A DNA stretch of 22,693 nt from Pseudomonadota bacterium (GCA_023426225.1 JAFABD010000075.1:1-22693), one strand, 5' to 3'; positions 1 to 8,124 are shown, counted from the first letter of the stretch. Notes: a model not told the origin generated them from the sequence alone. Numbers and translations are program-made.

Positions 1-607
1 GAGTGACGACCGTGACTCCAACGAGCCCAGCGATCGGCTCGACGAGCCCGGATGCGGTGCCGATGGCCACCGCCGCAATGCGGCCATAGCCGATCGACGT
101 CAGCGCGAGCGCGACTGCCAGCCCTTCGGGGATATTCTGCAATCCGATGCCCAGCGCGGTCACGCGGCCGGCCTCGAAGTCGCCGGCGCCGAAGCTGACG
201 CCCACCGCCATGCCCTCGGGGAAATTGTGGAGCGTCACCGCCGCGACGAACAGCCCCACGCGCCGCACGCTCGCCGCCGCGATCCCCGGCGGGCCGAGCC
301 CCAGCCGGTCGAGCGGCGGCACCCAGTCGTTGAGCCGCGCGATCGCCAGCGCGCCGAGCAGCACCGCCGCCACCACCTGCGCCGAGGCGAGCGTGCGCGA
401 GGCGCCCTGCGCCTGCGCCGCCTCGATCGCGGGCAGGATGAGCGAGAAGAACGACGCCGCCAGCATCACCCCGGCGGCAAAGCCGAGCAGCAGATTCTGC
501 TGGGCGTCGCTGGGCCGGCGCATGAACAGCACGGGCACCGCGCCCAGCGCGGTCGCCGCCCCGGCGGCAAGCGATCCCAGCGCTCCTGCAACGATCACCG
601 GGTCCAT
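1..607 (-). CDS. ZIP-family divalent metal transporter, C-terminus beyond the window
   Basis: About 202 N-terminal residues are visible; the gene runs off the left edge, so its C-terminus is missing. It is an inner-membrane protein of the ZIP (GufA/ZupT-like) family, which imports Zn2+, Mn2+ or Fe2+. The two signature metal-binding helices are intact: HNFPEG at residues 127-132 and QNIPEG at 157-162, followed by SGLVEP near 186-191. The N-terminal half is a run of hydrophobic Ala/Leu/Val segments. The start ATG has GGAGGG just upstream, with a short 3-nt gap. A sigma-EcfG-like promoter lies 46-70 bp upstream. It is divergent from the SDR gene at 775. Family assignment is firm; the metal is not readable from sequence, although a nearby dimanganese catalase makes Mn2+ worth considering. 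Confidence 0.93.
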   Translation of the reverse strand, partial: MDPVIVAGALGSLAAGAATALGAVPVLFMRRPSDAQQNLLLGFAAGVMLAASFFSLILPAIEAAQAQGASRTLASAQVVAAVLLGALAIARLNDWVPPLDRLGLGPPGIAAASVRRVGLFVAAVTLHNFPEGMAVGVSFGAGDFEAGRVTALGIGLQNIPEGLAVALALTSIGYGRIAAVAIGTASGLVEPIAGLVGVTVVT

Positions 608-652
608 CCGCCCTCCGCCATGGCGCCGCGGCGACATGCCGCGCCATCGGAA

Positions 653-677
653 AACGGCCCGCCCCGCCCGCCGTTCC
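653..677 (-). promoter_or_regulatory. Candidate sigma-EcfG (general stress) promoter for the ZIP gene
   Basis: On the minus strand GGAAC (677-673) is followed after 17 bp by GTT (655-653), preceded by C, which fits the alphaproteobacterial EcfG consensus GGAAC-N16/17-CGTT. A transcript starting about 7 bp downstream would have a leader of about 40 nt. Exact matches of this length are not rare by chance, so the weight comes from the position and orientation. Confidence 0.55.
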
Positions 678-774
678 GGCGCCCTCCCCTTCCCCCAAGT
701 TTCAAGGCAAGGAACGGGACGCCGTCGGGCGATCCCGCGCCTAGCAGGCCTGCTCCACATGAGGGAGTTGAAGC

Positions 775-1527
775 ATGAAACGGATCGAGGGGAAGGTCGC
801 CGTCATCACCGGCGCGAGTTCGGGCATCGGCGCGGCGGCGGCACGCCTGTTCGCCGCGCACGGTGCCGACCTGGTGCTCGTCGCGCGGCGCCGGTCGCGG
901 CTCGACCTGCTGGTCGACGAAATCGAGGCCGGAGGCGGCCGCGCGGTGGCGGTGGCGGGCGATGTCGCCGATCCCGCGACGCACGACGCGGCGGTGGCTG
1001 CGGCGCGAACCGCGTTCGGCCGGCTCGACATCGCGTTCAACAATGCCGGGCTCGTCGGCGCGATGGCGCCGCTCGCCGCGATCACGCCCGCGCAATGGGA
1101 CGAGGTGCTGGCGGTCAACCTCACCGCGGCGTTCCTGGGCGCGCGCGCGCAGATCCCGGCGATGCTCGAACAAGGCGGCGGCGCGCTGGTGTTCACGGGC
1201 AGCTTTGTCGGCAACAGCGTCGGGCTGCCGGGGATGAGCGCCTATGCCGCCGCCAAGGCCGGTTTGATGGGGCTGGTGCGCGGCATCACCGCCGATTACG
1301 CGGCCGCAGGCATCCGCGCCAACGCGCTGCTCCCCGGCGGCACCGCGACCGAAATGGCGGGCGACGCCGCCCAGCGCGAATGGGCGGCGGGGCTCCATGC
1401 GATGAAGCGCATCGCCGATCCCGACGAGATCGCGCAGGCCGCGCTGTTCCTCGCCAGTGACATGGCGAGTTTTGTCACCGGATCGGCGCTGTGGGTCGAC
1501 GGCGGCAACGCCGCGGTCAAGCTGTAG
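775..1527 (+). CDS. SDR-family oxidoreductase (NADP-type)
   Basis: A classical short-chain dehydrogenase/reductase of 250 residues, the usual family length. The cofactor loop TGASSGIG is at residues 12-19, NNAG at 89-92, and the catalytic tetrad is N115, S143, Y157 and K161. The segment after the second beta strand is ARRR (37-40); basic residues here usually mark NADP(H) preference. No signal peptide, so cytosolic. The C-terminal VDGG motif is typical of the family. The start is supported by GAGGGAG at 761-767, seven nt upstream. It is divergent from the ZIP gene and convergent with a second SDR, with 28 bp between the stops. Substrate cannot be deduced. Confidence 0.94.
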   Translation: MKRIEGKVAVITGASSGIGAAAARLFAAHGADLVLVARRRSRLDLLVDEIEAGGGRAVAVAGDVADPATHDAAVAAARTAFGRLDIAFNNAGLVGAMAPLAAITPAQWDEVLAVNLTAAFLGARAQIPAMLEQGGGALVFTGSFVGNSVGLPGMSAYAAAKAGLMGLVRGITADYAAAGIRANALLPGGTATEMAGDAAQREWAAGLHAMKRIADPDEIAQAALFLASDMASFVTGSALWVDGGNAAVKL

Positions 1528-1555
1528 CGCGGCACGGGCGGCGTCGCGGGCAGGC

Positions 1556-2335
1556 TCAGCCCGGCGACGCCGCCGATCCCGCGAGCAATCCGCCGTCGAG
1601 ATTGAGCTCGGCGCCGGTCAGATAGGTCGCCTCGTCCGACGCGAGCATCACCGCCACCGCCGCCACCTCGTCGGGCGTCCCGAACCGCCGGAGCGGCGTG
1701 TCGACGACCAGCGCGCGCATCCGTTCCTCGCGATCGGGGCCGGTGCCCAGCATCGGCTCCCACATCGGCGTCAGGATCGCCGCCGGATGGATCGAATTGC
1801 ACCGGATGCGCCAGCCCTGCTGCGCGCAATAGAGCGCGACGCTCTTGCTGTGGTTGCGCACCGCCGCCTTCGACGACGCATAGGCGGCCGCACCCGGAAT
1901 GCCGACCAGCCCCGATCGCGACGAGATGTTGATGATCGATCCCGTACCCGCGCGCTTCATCGCGCCGATGGCATAGCGACAGCCCAGAAAGGTGCCGTCG
2001 AGATTGACGCGGTGGACCGCGCGCCAGTCCTCGAGGCTGGCATGTTCGGGATCGTGGCGGCCCGCCCCCGTTTCGAACCCCGTCACCCCGGCATTGTTGA
2101 CGACGACGTCGGCGACGGGGACGGCCCGCGCCAGCCGCTGCCAGTCGTCCTCCTCGCGCACGTCGAGCGCGATGAAGGCGCATCCGATCGCCGCGGCGCT
2201 CGCCGTGCCGGCGGCGCCGTCGATGTCGGTCAGGAAGACGCGCGCGCCCTCCGCATGAAAACGGGCCGCGATCGCACGGCCGATCCCGCGTGCGGCGCCG
2301 GTGACGACGCACGTCTTTCCATTCAGTCTGGGCAT
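1556..2335 (-). CDS. SDR-family oxidoreductase (NAD-type)
   Basis: A second classical SDR, 259 residues. It has TGAARGIG at 12-19, NNAG at 80-83, N111, the serine pair 138-139, and Y152 and K156. An aspartate at residue 37 (TDID) after the second beta strand usually selects NAD(H), unlike the neighbouring SDR. Downstream motifs such as HPAAILTPM and the C-terminal LDGG resemble the hydroxysteroid/cyclopentanol dehydrogenase group, but the substrate is unknown. It reads in the same direction as the Mn-catalase, whose stop lies 209 bp upstream with a strong hairpin between, so the two are probably separate transcription units. Confidence 0.94.
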   Translation of the reverse strand: MPRLNGKTCVVTGAARGIGRAIAARFHAEGARVFLTDIDGAAGTASAAAIGCAFIALDVREEDDWQRLARAVPVADVVVNNAGVTGFETGAGRHDPEHASLEDWRAVHRVNLDGTFLGCRYAIGAMKRAGTGSIINISSRSGLVGIPGAAAYASSKAAVRNHSKSVALYCAQQGWRIRCNSIHPAAILTPMWEPMLGTGPDREERMRALVVDTPLRRFGTPDEVAAVAVMLASDEATYLTGAELNLDGGLLAGSAASPG

Positions 2336-2490
2336 GATGTTCCCGTATCCAGAGTCAGTCGGCCGACCGCGCCGGGGGCGGCGCCGTCGGCGTTCGGTCG
2401 ATGTCCGCGTTCAGCGGTGACGCTGGATCATTTCGTGGGAACGCCTTCTTCTTGCGGGAACGGCTTGGTTCGGAAGCGAGCCTAGCCCTG

Positions 2491-2524
2491 CCGTCCGGCC
2501 GGCGCAAGCGCACCGGCCGGACGG
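2491..2524 (-). terminator. Hairpin terminator candidate after the Mn-catalase gene
   Basis: A perfect 12-bp inverted repeat (arms 2491-2502 and 2513-2524, CCGTCCGGCCGG) with a 10-nt loop starts 20 bp past the Mn-catalase stop codon. No T-run follows, which is common for GC-rich alphaproteobacterial terminators. Confidence 0.6.
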
Positions 2525-2544
2525 ACAACGACCCGCTGCGGCCG

Positions 2545-3456
2545 TCAGCCGCGATCGGCGGGTTCGGGCTGCTTGACACGCCCCGCGCCCGGGCCGGCGC
2601 CAAGCTCGGCGCCGGTCAGCGGATCGGCATCGGGGTCCGAACGGCCGCGCGCGGCGAGCTGCGCCAGCGCGGCGCGGTCCGATCCGTTCAGCTCGACGCT
2701 GGCGCTGCCGTCGCGCCCGTCGATCGGCATCGTCTGCTCGAGATCGTCGATCCGGTCCCATTGCTCGCCCGAATTCCACGGCCCCTGCATGTCGCCGTCG
2801 CCCTGCGACGTGTTCACATAGACATTGGCATATTGCTCCATCCCCGGCAGCTTGCCCGGCGGGAAATTGTCCTCGATCGAATAGAGCGCCTTTTCGAACG
2901 ACTTCTGGTGCGCGACCTCGCGCGTCATCAGGAAGCCCAGCGCCTCCTTGATCCCCGGATCGTCGGTGATGTTGATCAGCCGCTCATAGACGATCTTGGC
3001 GCGCGCTTCGGCGGCGATGTTCGAACGCAGATCGACCGTCGGTTCGGCACGCGAGTCGATATAGGCGGCGGTCCACGGCACCCCCGCCGAATCGACCAGC
3101 GCCGGGCCGCCGCCGAACAGGATCGATTCCTTCGCGCTCGTGCCCGTCTGGCCCACCATCGCGAACAGCTCGGCCTCGGCCTGCTGCGCCTCGGAAAGCT
3201 GCGCCCGCGCGCCCTTGTTGAGCATCGCGACGATCGACCCGATCACCTCCAGATGGCTCAACTCCTCGGTCGCGATGTCGAGCAGCATGTCGCGGCGGCC
3301 CGGATCCTCCTCGCCCAGCCCCTGGGTGAAATAACGCATCGCGGCGGCAAGCTCGCCATCGGCACCGCCGAACTGTTCGAGCAGCATGCAGGCGAGCCGC
3401 GGATTGGGCTCGGACACGCGCACCGTGTACTGAAGTCGCTTGTTGTGCATGAACAT
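2545..3456 (-). CDS. Manganese (non-heme) catalase
   Basis: This protein disproportionates hydrogen peroxide at a dinuclear manganese site in the cytosol. All five ligands of the Lactobacillus plantarum enzyme have counterparts: E35 in GGADGELAAAMRY, E65 and H68 in TEELSHLE, E150 in NIAAEARAK and H183 in REVAHQKSF. Length is 303 residues, normal for the family. The C-terminal 60 residues are Asp/Gly/Ala-rich and probably flexible. The ORF stays open upstream to 3540, but the ATG at 3456 has a perfect AGGAGGT seven nt upstream and gives the family's usual N-terminus (MFMHNKRLQYTVRV). It is divergent from the pilin operon. A hairpin follows the stop. Catalases of this type often belong to stress regulons, but I found no exact EcfG promoter here. 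Confidence 0.96.
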   Translation of the reverse strand: MFMHNKRLQYTVRVSEPNPRLACMLLEQFGGADGELAAAMRYFTQGLGEEDPGRRDMLLDIATEELSHLEVIGSIVAMLNKGARAQLSEAQQAEAELFAMVGQTGTSAKESILFGGGPALVDSAGVPWTAAYIDSRAEPTVDLRSNIAAEARAKIVYERLINITDDPGIKEALGFLMTREVAHQKSFEKALYSIEDNFPPGKLPGMEQYANVYVNTSQGDGDMQGPWNSGEQWDRIDDLEQTMPIDGRDGSASVELNGSDRAALAQLAARGRSDPDADPLTGAELGAGPGAGRVKQPEPADRG

Positions 3457-3463
3457 GGGAAGC

Positions 3464-3470
3464 ACCTCCT
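3464..3470 (-). promoter_or_regulatory. Shine-Dalgarno site that fixes the Mn-catalase start
   Basis: AGGAGGT on the minus strand, seven nt before ATG 3456. It selects this start over the upstream in-frame extension to 3540. Confidence 0.85.
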
Positions 3471-3565
3471 GGTTCTTCACGTTCAAGCGTGCGGCGACGA
3501 TGCCCGTTTCGTGCGATTCGGCCTGAAATGATAAAATCAATCGCGCCTGACAGCTCGCGCGGCGC

Positions 3566-3586
3566 TTGATCGGTTCAGTCGATCAA
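3566..3586. promoter_or_regulatory. Perfect inverted repeat TTGATCG-N7-CGATCAA, operator candidate
   Basis: Two 7-bp arms (3566-3572 and 3580-3586) are separated by 7 bp, so the arm centres lie 14 bp apart. It sits 110 bp upstream of the catalase start and 190 bp upstream of the pilin operon. It has the size of a dimeric regulator site; the regulator is unknown. Confidence 0.4.
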
Positions 3587-3671
3587 CGCTGATCTGCATC
3601 ATTAAACCAGATTATCGCACCGCCACGGCAATGGCCGGCACCCCGCCGGACCGCGATCAAGCGACGATGAC

Positions 3672-3717
3672 GTTACGGAAACCGGCGCGCGCCGTCGCTT
3701 TGGGTCCGGTTCGTAAC
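3672..3717. promoter_or_regulatory. Imperfect inverted repeat upstream of the TadG-like gene
   Basis: GTTACG-GA-AACCGG (3672-3685) is complementary to CCGGTTCGTAAC (3706-3717) except for a 2-nt bulge; the spacer is 20 bp. It ends just before the putative -35 element, so it could be an operator or, if transcribed, a leader hairpin. Confidence 0.35.
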
Positions 3718-3775
3718 AAATTGTTTCTGCGCCGACATAACACTTACGTAATATTCCCTAACTATCGAGCGCGGC

Positions 3776-5821
3776 ATGGCAAAGAAGGGGAGCTTTGCAG
3801 ACGCGGCAATCACGCTGCGCCGTAATCGGCGCGGCGCGGTCAGCATCATCGGCGCGTTCGCGCTGGTCGGCGTGATCGGCTTTGCCGCGCTCGCAGTCGA
3901 CATCAACCGCGGCTATGACCAGCGCGTGACCAACCAGCGCGTCGCCGACATGGCCGCGCTCGCCGCTGCGCTCGCCTATCGCAACAACGCACAGACCGGC
4001 GTGCTGCAACCCACCGCCGAGGACATGGCAGTGGCGAACGGCATCACCGGCGCGACCGTCACCGCCGAACTCGTCGACAACGTTCCCACCGCCGGCAGCA
4101 AGGCGGTGAAGGTCCGCATCGTCAAGCCCGTGCCGATTGCGATCGGCGCCGCGCTGGGGCTGCGCGGCAGCTATGACGTCGCCGCCACCGCCTATGCCGC
4201 GGTCAGCACCGTCTCGATCGCGCCGCCCTGTTTCCTGTCGCTCGCGGCATCGGGCGTCGGCGTCAGCACCTCGGGCGGCGCGACGATCGACACGCCCGAC
4301 TGTTCGGTCGCCGCGGTGAGCGCGATCGAGAACAACGGCACGCGCATCGCCGCCAAGAACATCATTTCGGGATCGGGATCGATCACCAACAGCTGGGGCA
4401 CGCTCACCGCCGACCAGATCCGCTATGCGGGCAGCTTCACCAACCCGTCGTGGAACGGCAACATCCCTTCGGCGGATAAGATCGTCCGGATCGCGACGCC
4501 GCTCGCCGACCCGCTCGCCGACAATGCCGATCTGGCCGCGGCACGCACGCTGCTGGGCACCAGCGTCGCGCCGCGGACGCTGGCCGACCCGGTGACGCCC
4601 GCGGGCAGCGACTGGATCATCAGCTGGTCGCCCTCGGCCAATGTCCAGGGCTTTCGCCAGGGCAGCTCGGGCAATTTCGTGATCCCGGCGGGCAATTACA
4701 CGATCGGCCAGCTCTTCATCGACGGCGGGCTCAACGTCCGCTTCGCCAGCGGCTCGCGGATCACCGTCGCCAAGGGGATCTATGTCGGCGGCGGATCGAC
4801 CGTCGAGTTCGGCGATGTCGACCTGAAGGTCAATGGCGGGTTCAACAGCGGATCGGGCGGCATCCGCTTCGGCAACGGCAGCTTCGCGATCGGCAGCGGC
4901 GTGGTCAATCTGGCGGGCACCAACGTGTTCGGCGACGGCGACGTCACGATCAATGCGGGCGTGACGATCAGCGGCGGGACGACGCTGCGCATGGGCAAGG
5001 GCAACCACGCGTTCCAGAGCATCTATGTCGGCGGCGGCAGCTGGATGACGTTGGGCGACGGCGATCTCGACGTGCGGGCGGGAATCAGCGTCGCGGGCAG
5101 CTCGACGCTGGCTGCGGGCATCGGCGCCTATCGGCTGGGACGCAACGGGTCGGGCAACGCGATCGAGCTGTCGGGCAGCGCGGTGATGCTGATGGGCGAC
5201 GGCAGCTTCAGCGCCGACGGCTCGATCACCACCGCGGGGGGCAGCCGGCTGGTGTTCGGCCGCACGCCCAACCATCTGATCAACGGCAACCTCTCGATCG
5301 CCGGCTCGGTGCTGTTCGGCACCAGCCGCTATACCGTCGCGGGCAATTTCACCAACGGCACCGGCGGGACGGTGTGGCCCTACACCTCGCCCGTCACCGG
5401 GCTCACCTATGGCAACACGCTCGAAGGGGTGAACGTCGCGGGCTATGACATGGCGGGCGTCAACGTGTCGTTCGTGCTGGGCGGGACGGTCAACCTCGCC
5501 GGGGGCGCGCGCACGCTGCTGATCGCGCCCTCGACCGGCGTCAGCGGCGGGGCGATCGCCGACGTGCTGATCGACAGCCAGACGAGCGGCGCGACCAACT
5601 GGGGCGCAGGGGCGCAGAATGTGTTCGTCGGCGCGGTCCACCTGCCCAATTCGGACCTGACGATGAGCGGGGGCAGCACCACGCTGTCGGCGGGCCAGTG
5701 CTTCATGCTGATCGCCAACCGCATCACCGCGACGGGCGGCGCGGCGGCGGGCTCGGCGTGCAAGAGCATCACCGGCGGCAGCGCCGGCGGCGCCGGCCAG
5801 CAGATCCGGCTGGTGCGGTGA
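3776..5821 (+). CDS. TadG-like pilus assembly protein with beta-helix-like body
   Basis: This 681-residue protein begins like TadG family members. A basic stretch ends in RRNRRGAVS (15-23), then a single membrane helix at about 22-42 anchors it in the inner membrane, and VDINRGYDQRVTNQRVADMAALAAA follows in two parts typical of the family. PCFLSLAASG (151-160) with Cys152 and Cys176 also matches the TadG pattern. From about residue 290 onward the sequence is a long run of short Gly/Ser/Asp strands (GDGD, VGGGS, FGNGS) that looks like a beta-helix or polymer-forming domain instead of the vWA domain of many TadG proteins. It is first in an operon; its TGA overlaps the next ATG by one base. No clear Shine-Dalgarno is visible. 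No other tad/cpa genes are in the window. Confidence 0.85.
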   Translation: MAKKGSFADAAITLRRNRRGAVSIIGAFALVGVIGFAALAVDINRGYDQRVTNQRVADMAALAAALAYRNNAQTGVLQPTAEDMAVANGITGATVTAELVDNVPTAGSKAVKVRIVKPVPIAIGAALGLRGSYDVAATAYAAVSTVSIAPPCFLSLAASGVGVSTSGGATIDTPDCSVAAVSAIENNGTRIAAKNIISGSGSITNSWGTLTADQIRYAGSFTNPSWNGNIPSADKIVRIATPLADPLADNADLAAARTLLGTSVAPRTLADPVTPAGSDWIISWSPSANVQGFRQGSSGNFVIPAGNYTIGQLFIDGGLNVRFASGSRITVAKGIYVGGGSTVEFGDVDLKVNGGFNSGSGGIRFGNGSFAIGSGVVNLAGTNVFGDGDVTINAGVTISGGTTLRMGKGNHAFQSIYVGGGSWMTLGDGDLDVRAGISVAGSSTLAAGIGAYRLGRNGSGNAIELSGSAVMLMGDGSFSADGSITTAGGSRLVFGRTPNHLINGNLSIAGSVLFGTSRYTVAGNFTNGTGGTVWPYTSPVTGLTYGNTLEGVNVAGYDMAGVNVSFVLGGTVNLAGGARTLLIAPSTGVSGGAIADVLIDSQTSGATNWGAGAQNVFVGAVHLPNSDLTMSGGSTTLSAGQCFMLIANRITATGGAAAGSACKSITGGSAGGAGQQIRLVR

Positions 5822-6345
5822 TGGCGATGCGGATGCTTGCCCTGCGGCTGGGGCGCGACCGGCGCGGCGTGGCGACGACCGAGTTCGCGCTGCTGACCGT
5901 GTTCTTCTTCTTCACGATCCTCGCCGCGCTCGACATCGCGGGCCTGCTGATCGCGCGCACGCAGCTCGGCACCGCCGTCGCCGGCGCCGCCAACGCCGCC
6001 TTCGCCAATCGTGACAGTGTAAACTTCCTAAACATCCCCACCTTCGTCACCCAGGCGGCACAGGCCCCGGCAGCAACGCCGGTGACGGTGACGATCGGCT
6101 GCAACGGCGGCACGAACAATTGCACGAACGGCAGCAGCCGCACCTGCACCTGTCTCGGCCGCGACGGCCGCTATGTCGCGGCGAGCTGCGGCGCGACCTG
6201 TTCGGGCAGCAACATGTCGGCCGGGGCGACGGCGGGCTATTACCTGACCGTCCGCGCCAGCTATCCCTATCGCCCCGTGCTGCTCCCGCGCGGCGTGCTG
6301 GGCGATGCGACGGTGACGCAGAGCGCGACGGTGCGGCTGCAATGA
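5821..6345 (+). CDS. TadE-like pseudopilin
   Basis: This protein has 174 residues. DRRGVATTEFALL (14-26) is the TadE prepilin motif, in which cleavage by a TadV-type peptidase would precede the hydrophobic helix FFFFTILAALDIAGLLIA. The C-terminal part is exported and has six cysteines within about 40 residues (about 98-136), suggesting disulphide bonds. The frame is open upstream to 5698, but the ATG at 5821 overlaps the previous stop (TGATG), pointing to coupled translation. It is the middle gene of the three-gene pilin operon. Family identity is clear; whether it is a minor pilin of an Flp-type pilus built by genes elsewhere is inference. Confidence 0.85.
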   Translation: MAMRMLALRLGRDRRGVATTEFALLTVFFFFTILAALDIAGLLIARTQLGTAVAGAANAAFANRDSVNFLNIPTFVTQAAQAPAATPVTVTIGCNGGTNNCTNGSSRTCTCLGRDGRYVAASCGATCSGSNMSAGATAGYYLTVRASYPYRPVLLPRGVLGDATVTQSATVRLQ

Positions 6346-6773
6346 TCCGATCGCCCGCCCGCCATGCCGCCGCCATGCTCGCGCGCTGTCGCCGTGGCGT
6401 CACCGCGGTCGAGTTCGCACTGGTCGCGCCGGTGTTCATGATGCTGTTGTTCGGGCTGATTGAGGGCGGGCGGATGCTGTGGCTCAAGCAGACGCTCAAC
6501 GAGGTCGCGTTCAGCACCGCGCGCTGCATGTCGGTGGGGACCGACTGCCCGACGCTGGCGCAGCAGCGCGCCTATGCCGTCACGCGCGCCGCCGGCTATG
6601 GCGTGACGATCACCGCCGCGGACATCACGATCACCGCCAACACCAGTTGCGACGGCAATGCGAACGCCAACCGCATCTCGATCACCGAACGCTTCAACTC
6701 GCCCGTGCTGGGGCTGCTGCCGATGCTGCCGTCGACCGTGGCGGCGCATGCCTGTTTCCCGACGCTGGGCTGA
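6342..6773 (+). CDS. TadE-like pseudopilin
   Basis: This is the last gene of the pilin operon, 143 residues. CRRGVTAVEFALVAPVFMML is the TadE signature: a basic residue pair, Gly, then Glu at position 5 of the mature hydrophobic helix. The region after the helix is short, with Cys pairs near residues 60-65 and 105. Its ATG overlaps the previous TGA (ATGA, 6342-6345), so translation is probably coupled. I reject the longer in-frame extension to 6120 because it would overlap the preceding gene widely and has no pilin-like N-terminus. A hairpin lies 66 bp past the stop. Confidence 0.87.
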   Translation: MIRSPARHAAAMLARCRRGVTAVEFALVAPVFMMLLFGLIEGGRMLWLKQTLNEVAFSTARCMSVGTDCPTLAQQRAYAVTRAAGYGVTITAADITITANTSCDGNANANRISITERFNSPVLGLLPMLPSTVAAHACFPTLG

Positions 6774-6838
6774 TCGCGCGCGGTCGCGGCCGGGGTCGGC
6801 CCCTGCGCCGATGCCACCCCATCGCGCAGGCCCGCATC

Positions 6839-6858
6839 GTGCCGCCGCCGGGCGGCAC
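6839..6858. terminator. Hairpin between convergent units
   Basis: GTGCCGCC (6839-6846), loop GCCG, GGCGGCAC (6851-6858): a perfect 8-bp stem. It lies between the pilin operon and the convergent permease gene and could end transcription in either direction. No T-run is present. Confidence 0.4.
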
Positions 6859-6933
6859 GGCGCGGGAACGGCCTTCCCTCCCCCTTGGGCCCGGGCGCCT
6901 AGCCGGGCAGCGTGACAGGATGATGACGCGCGC

Positions 6934-8025
6934 TCATTCCGCCTGCGCCAGTTCGGCGGCACGGCGGCGGGTGCGGGCAAAGATGTCCCAGGCCGCGATG
7001 AACATCGCCGCGATCACCGGCCCGATGACGATGCCGTTGAACCCCATGATCTCAAGCCCGCCCAGCGTCGTCACCAGCACGACGTAATCGGGCATCCGCG
7101 TGTCGCGACCGACCAGGATCGGGCGCAGCACATTGTCGACCATGCCGATCACGAACAGCCCGCAGAAAACAAGGATCAACCCCTTCACGATCGCCCCGTT
7201 CGCCAGCAGCCAGATCGCGACCGGCACCCAGACGATCCCCGTGCCGATCGCCGGGAGCAACGAAAAGGCCGCCATCAGCACGCCCCACAGCAACGCGGCC
7301 TGGATGCCGAGCAGCGCAAACACCGTCCCGCCGATCGCCCCCTGGACGATCGCGACGACCAGGCTGCCCTTCACCGTCGCGCGTACCACCGCGAGGAACT
7401 TGTCGACCAGCGCGTCCCACAATTCGGGCGACAGCGGCACGGCGCCGCGAACCCGCGCCGCAAGCGGCTCGGCATCGCGCAGCATGAAGAAGCTGAGATA
7501 AAGCATCACGCCCAGCGCGACGACGAACGAGAAGGCGCCCTGCCCCACGCTCAGCATCTGCTTGGCGATCCCCTGAATGCTGTTCATCAGCCCGCTCGTC
7601 AGCCGATCGCGCACCGCGCCCAGATCGTCGAGCCCCACGCGGGCCAGCATCTCACGCAGGAAATCGGGAAGCGCCGCCTGCACCCGGTCGAACACCGCCG
7701 CGGCGTCGATCTGGTCGGGTTGCAGCCGCGCATAGACCTCGCCCAGCTGGTCGACGACCAGCGCGCCGAGGATCAGCGCAGGAACGATCACCGTCCCGAC
7801 CAGCGTCAGCAACGCCAGCGCCGCCGCCAGATTGCTGCGCCCGGGCATCCGCGCGCGGATCGCGCGGTGCAGCGGGGCGAACACCACCGCCGCGATCAAT
7901 GCCCACAGAATCGCGCCGAACATCGGCTGCACGATCCAGCCGAACGCCAGCGTCACCACGACGATCAGCAGCAGAAAGGTGCGATCCTCAAGTTGGCTGG
8001 GGCGCGTGGGGAGGCGGTCGGGCAT
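6934..8025 (-). CDS. AI-2E family transporter (PerM/YdiK-like membrane permease)
   Basis: A 363-residue polytopic inner-membrane protein. Two N-terminal helices (about 18-50), a soluble central segment with a conserved amphipathic part (about 90-165), and a cluster of C-terminal helices follow the AI-2E exporter family (PF01594) layout. The motifs GxxxxLPxIGTGIVWVP and VDNVLRPILVG near the C-terminus are characteristic. The family includes autoinducer-2 exporters, Na+/H+ antiporters and proteins of unknown substrate; the name does not prove AI-2 transport. I chose the ATG at 8025 over a TTG at 8079 because family proteins begin shortly before the first helix; neither has a good ribosome-binding site. 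It is 99 bp downstream of the kinase gene on the same strand. Confidence 0.88.
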   Translation of the reverse strand: MPDRLPTRPSQLEDRTFLLLIVVVTLAFGWIVQPMFGAILWALIAAVVFAPLHRAIRARMPGRSNLAAALALLTLVGTVIVPALILGALVVDQLGEVYARLQPDQIDAAAVFDRVQAALPDFLREMLARVGLDDLGAVRDRLTSGLMNSIQGIAKQMLSVGQGAFSFVVALGVMLYLSFFMLRDAEPLAARVRGAVPLSPELWDALVDKFLAVVRATVKGSLVVAIVQGAIGGTVFALLGIQAALLWGVLMAAFSLLPAIGTGIVWVPVAIWLLANGAIVKGLILVFCGLFVIGMVDNVLRPILVGRDTRMPDYVVLVTTLGGLEIMGFNGIVIGPVIAAMFIAAWDIFARTRRRAAELAQAE

Positions 8026-8099
8026 CGGCAGGACGATCCATGGTTGAAGGAAACAAGATGAAGGTCTCTGGCAGAACAACTTCCATGCTGCGCGGGAAA

Positions 8100-8116
8100 G
8101 GGGAACGGCCGTCCCC
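8100..8116. terminator. Short palindrome after the histidine kinase gene
   Basis: GGGGAACGGCCGTCCCC is a near-perfect palindrome 9 bp past the kinase stop. It may be a weak terminator or simply a GC-rich coincidence. Confidence 0.25.
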
Positions 8117-8124
8117 CCGCAAGA

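Larger units (their letters stand above)
3457..3775. other. Divergent intergenic region, Mn-catalase / TadG-like
   Basis: This 319-bp region holds the leaders of two divergent units. It contains two inverted repeats (annotated separately) and an A/T-richer stretch at about 3710-3760. In that stretch TTGTTT (3721-3726) with TACGTA or TAATAT downstream is a weak promoter candidate for the pilin operon. No small gene is supported. Confidence 0.5.

Noticed and set aside
2438..2461. EcfG promoters from the two GGAAC motifs
   Set aside because: No GTT at 16-17 bp downstream of either, and no plus-strand gene follows.
3526..3540. FNR/FixK-like box upstream of the catalase
   Set aside because: TTGAT and ATCA are separated by 3 bp, not the required 4.
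3457..3540. Longer N-terminus of the Mn-catalase
   Set aside because: A perfect Shine-Dalgarno and the family N-terminus place the start at 3456.
3758..5641. 627-residue open frame antisense to the TadG-like gene
   Set aside because: Arg/Asp/Ala-rich, no domain; it is the mirror of high-GC codon use in the real gene.
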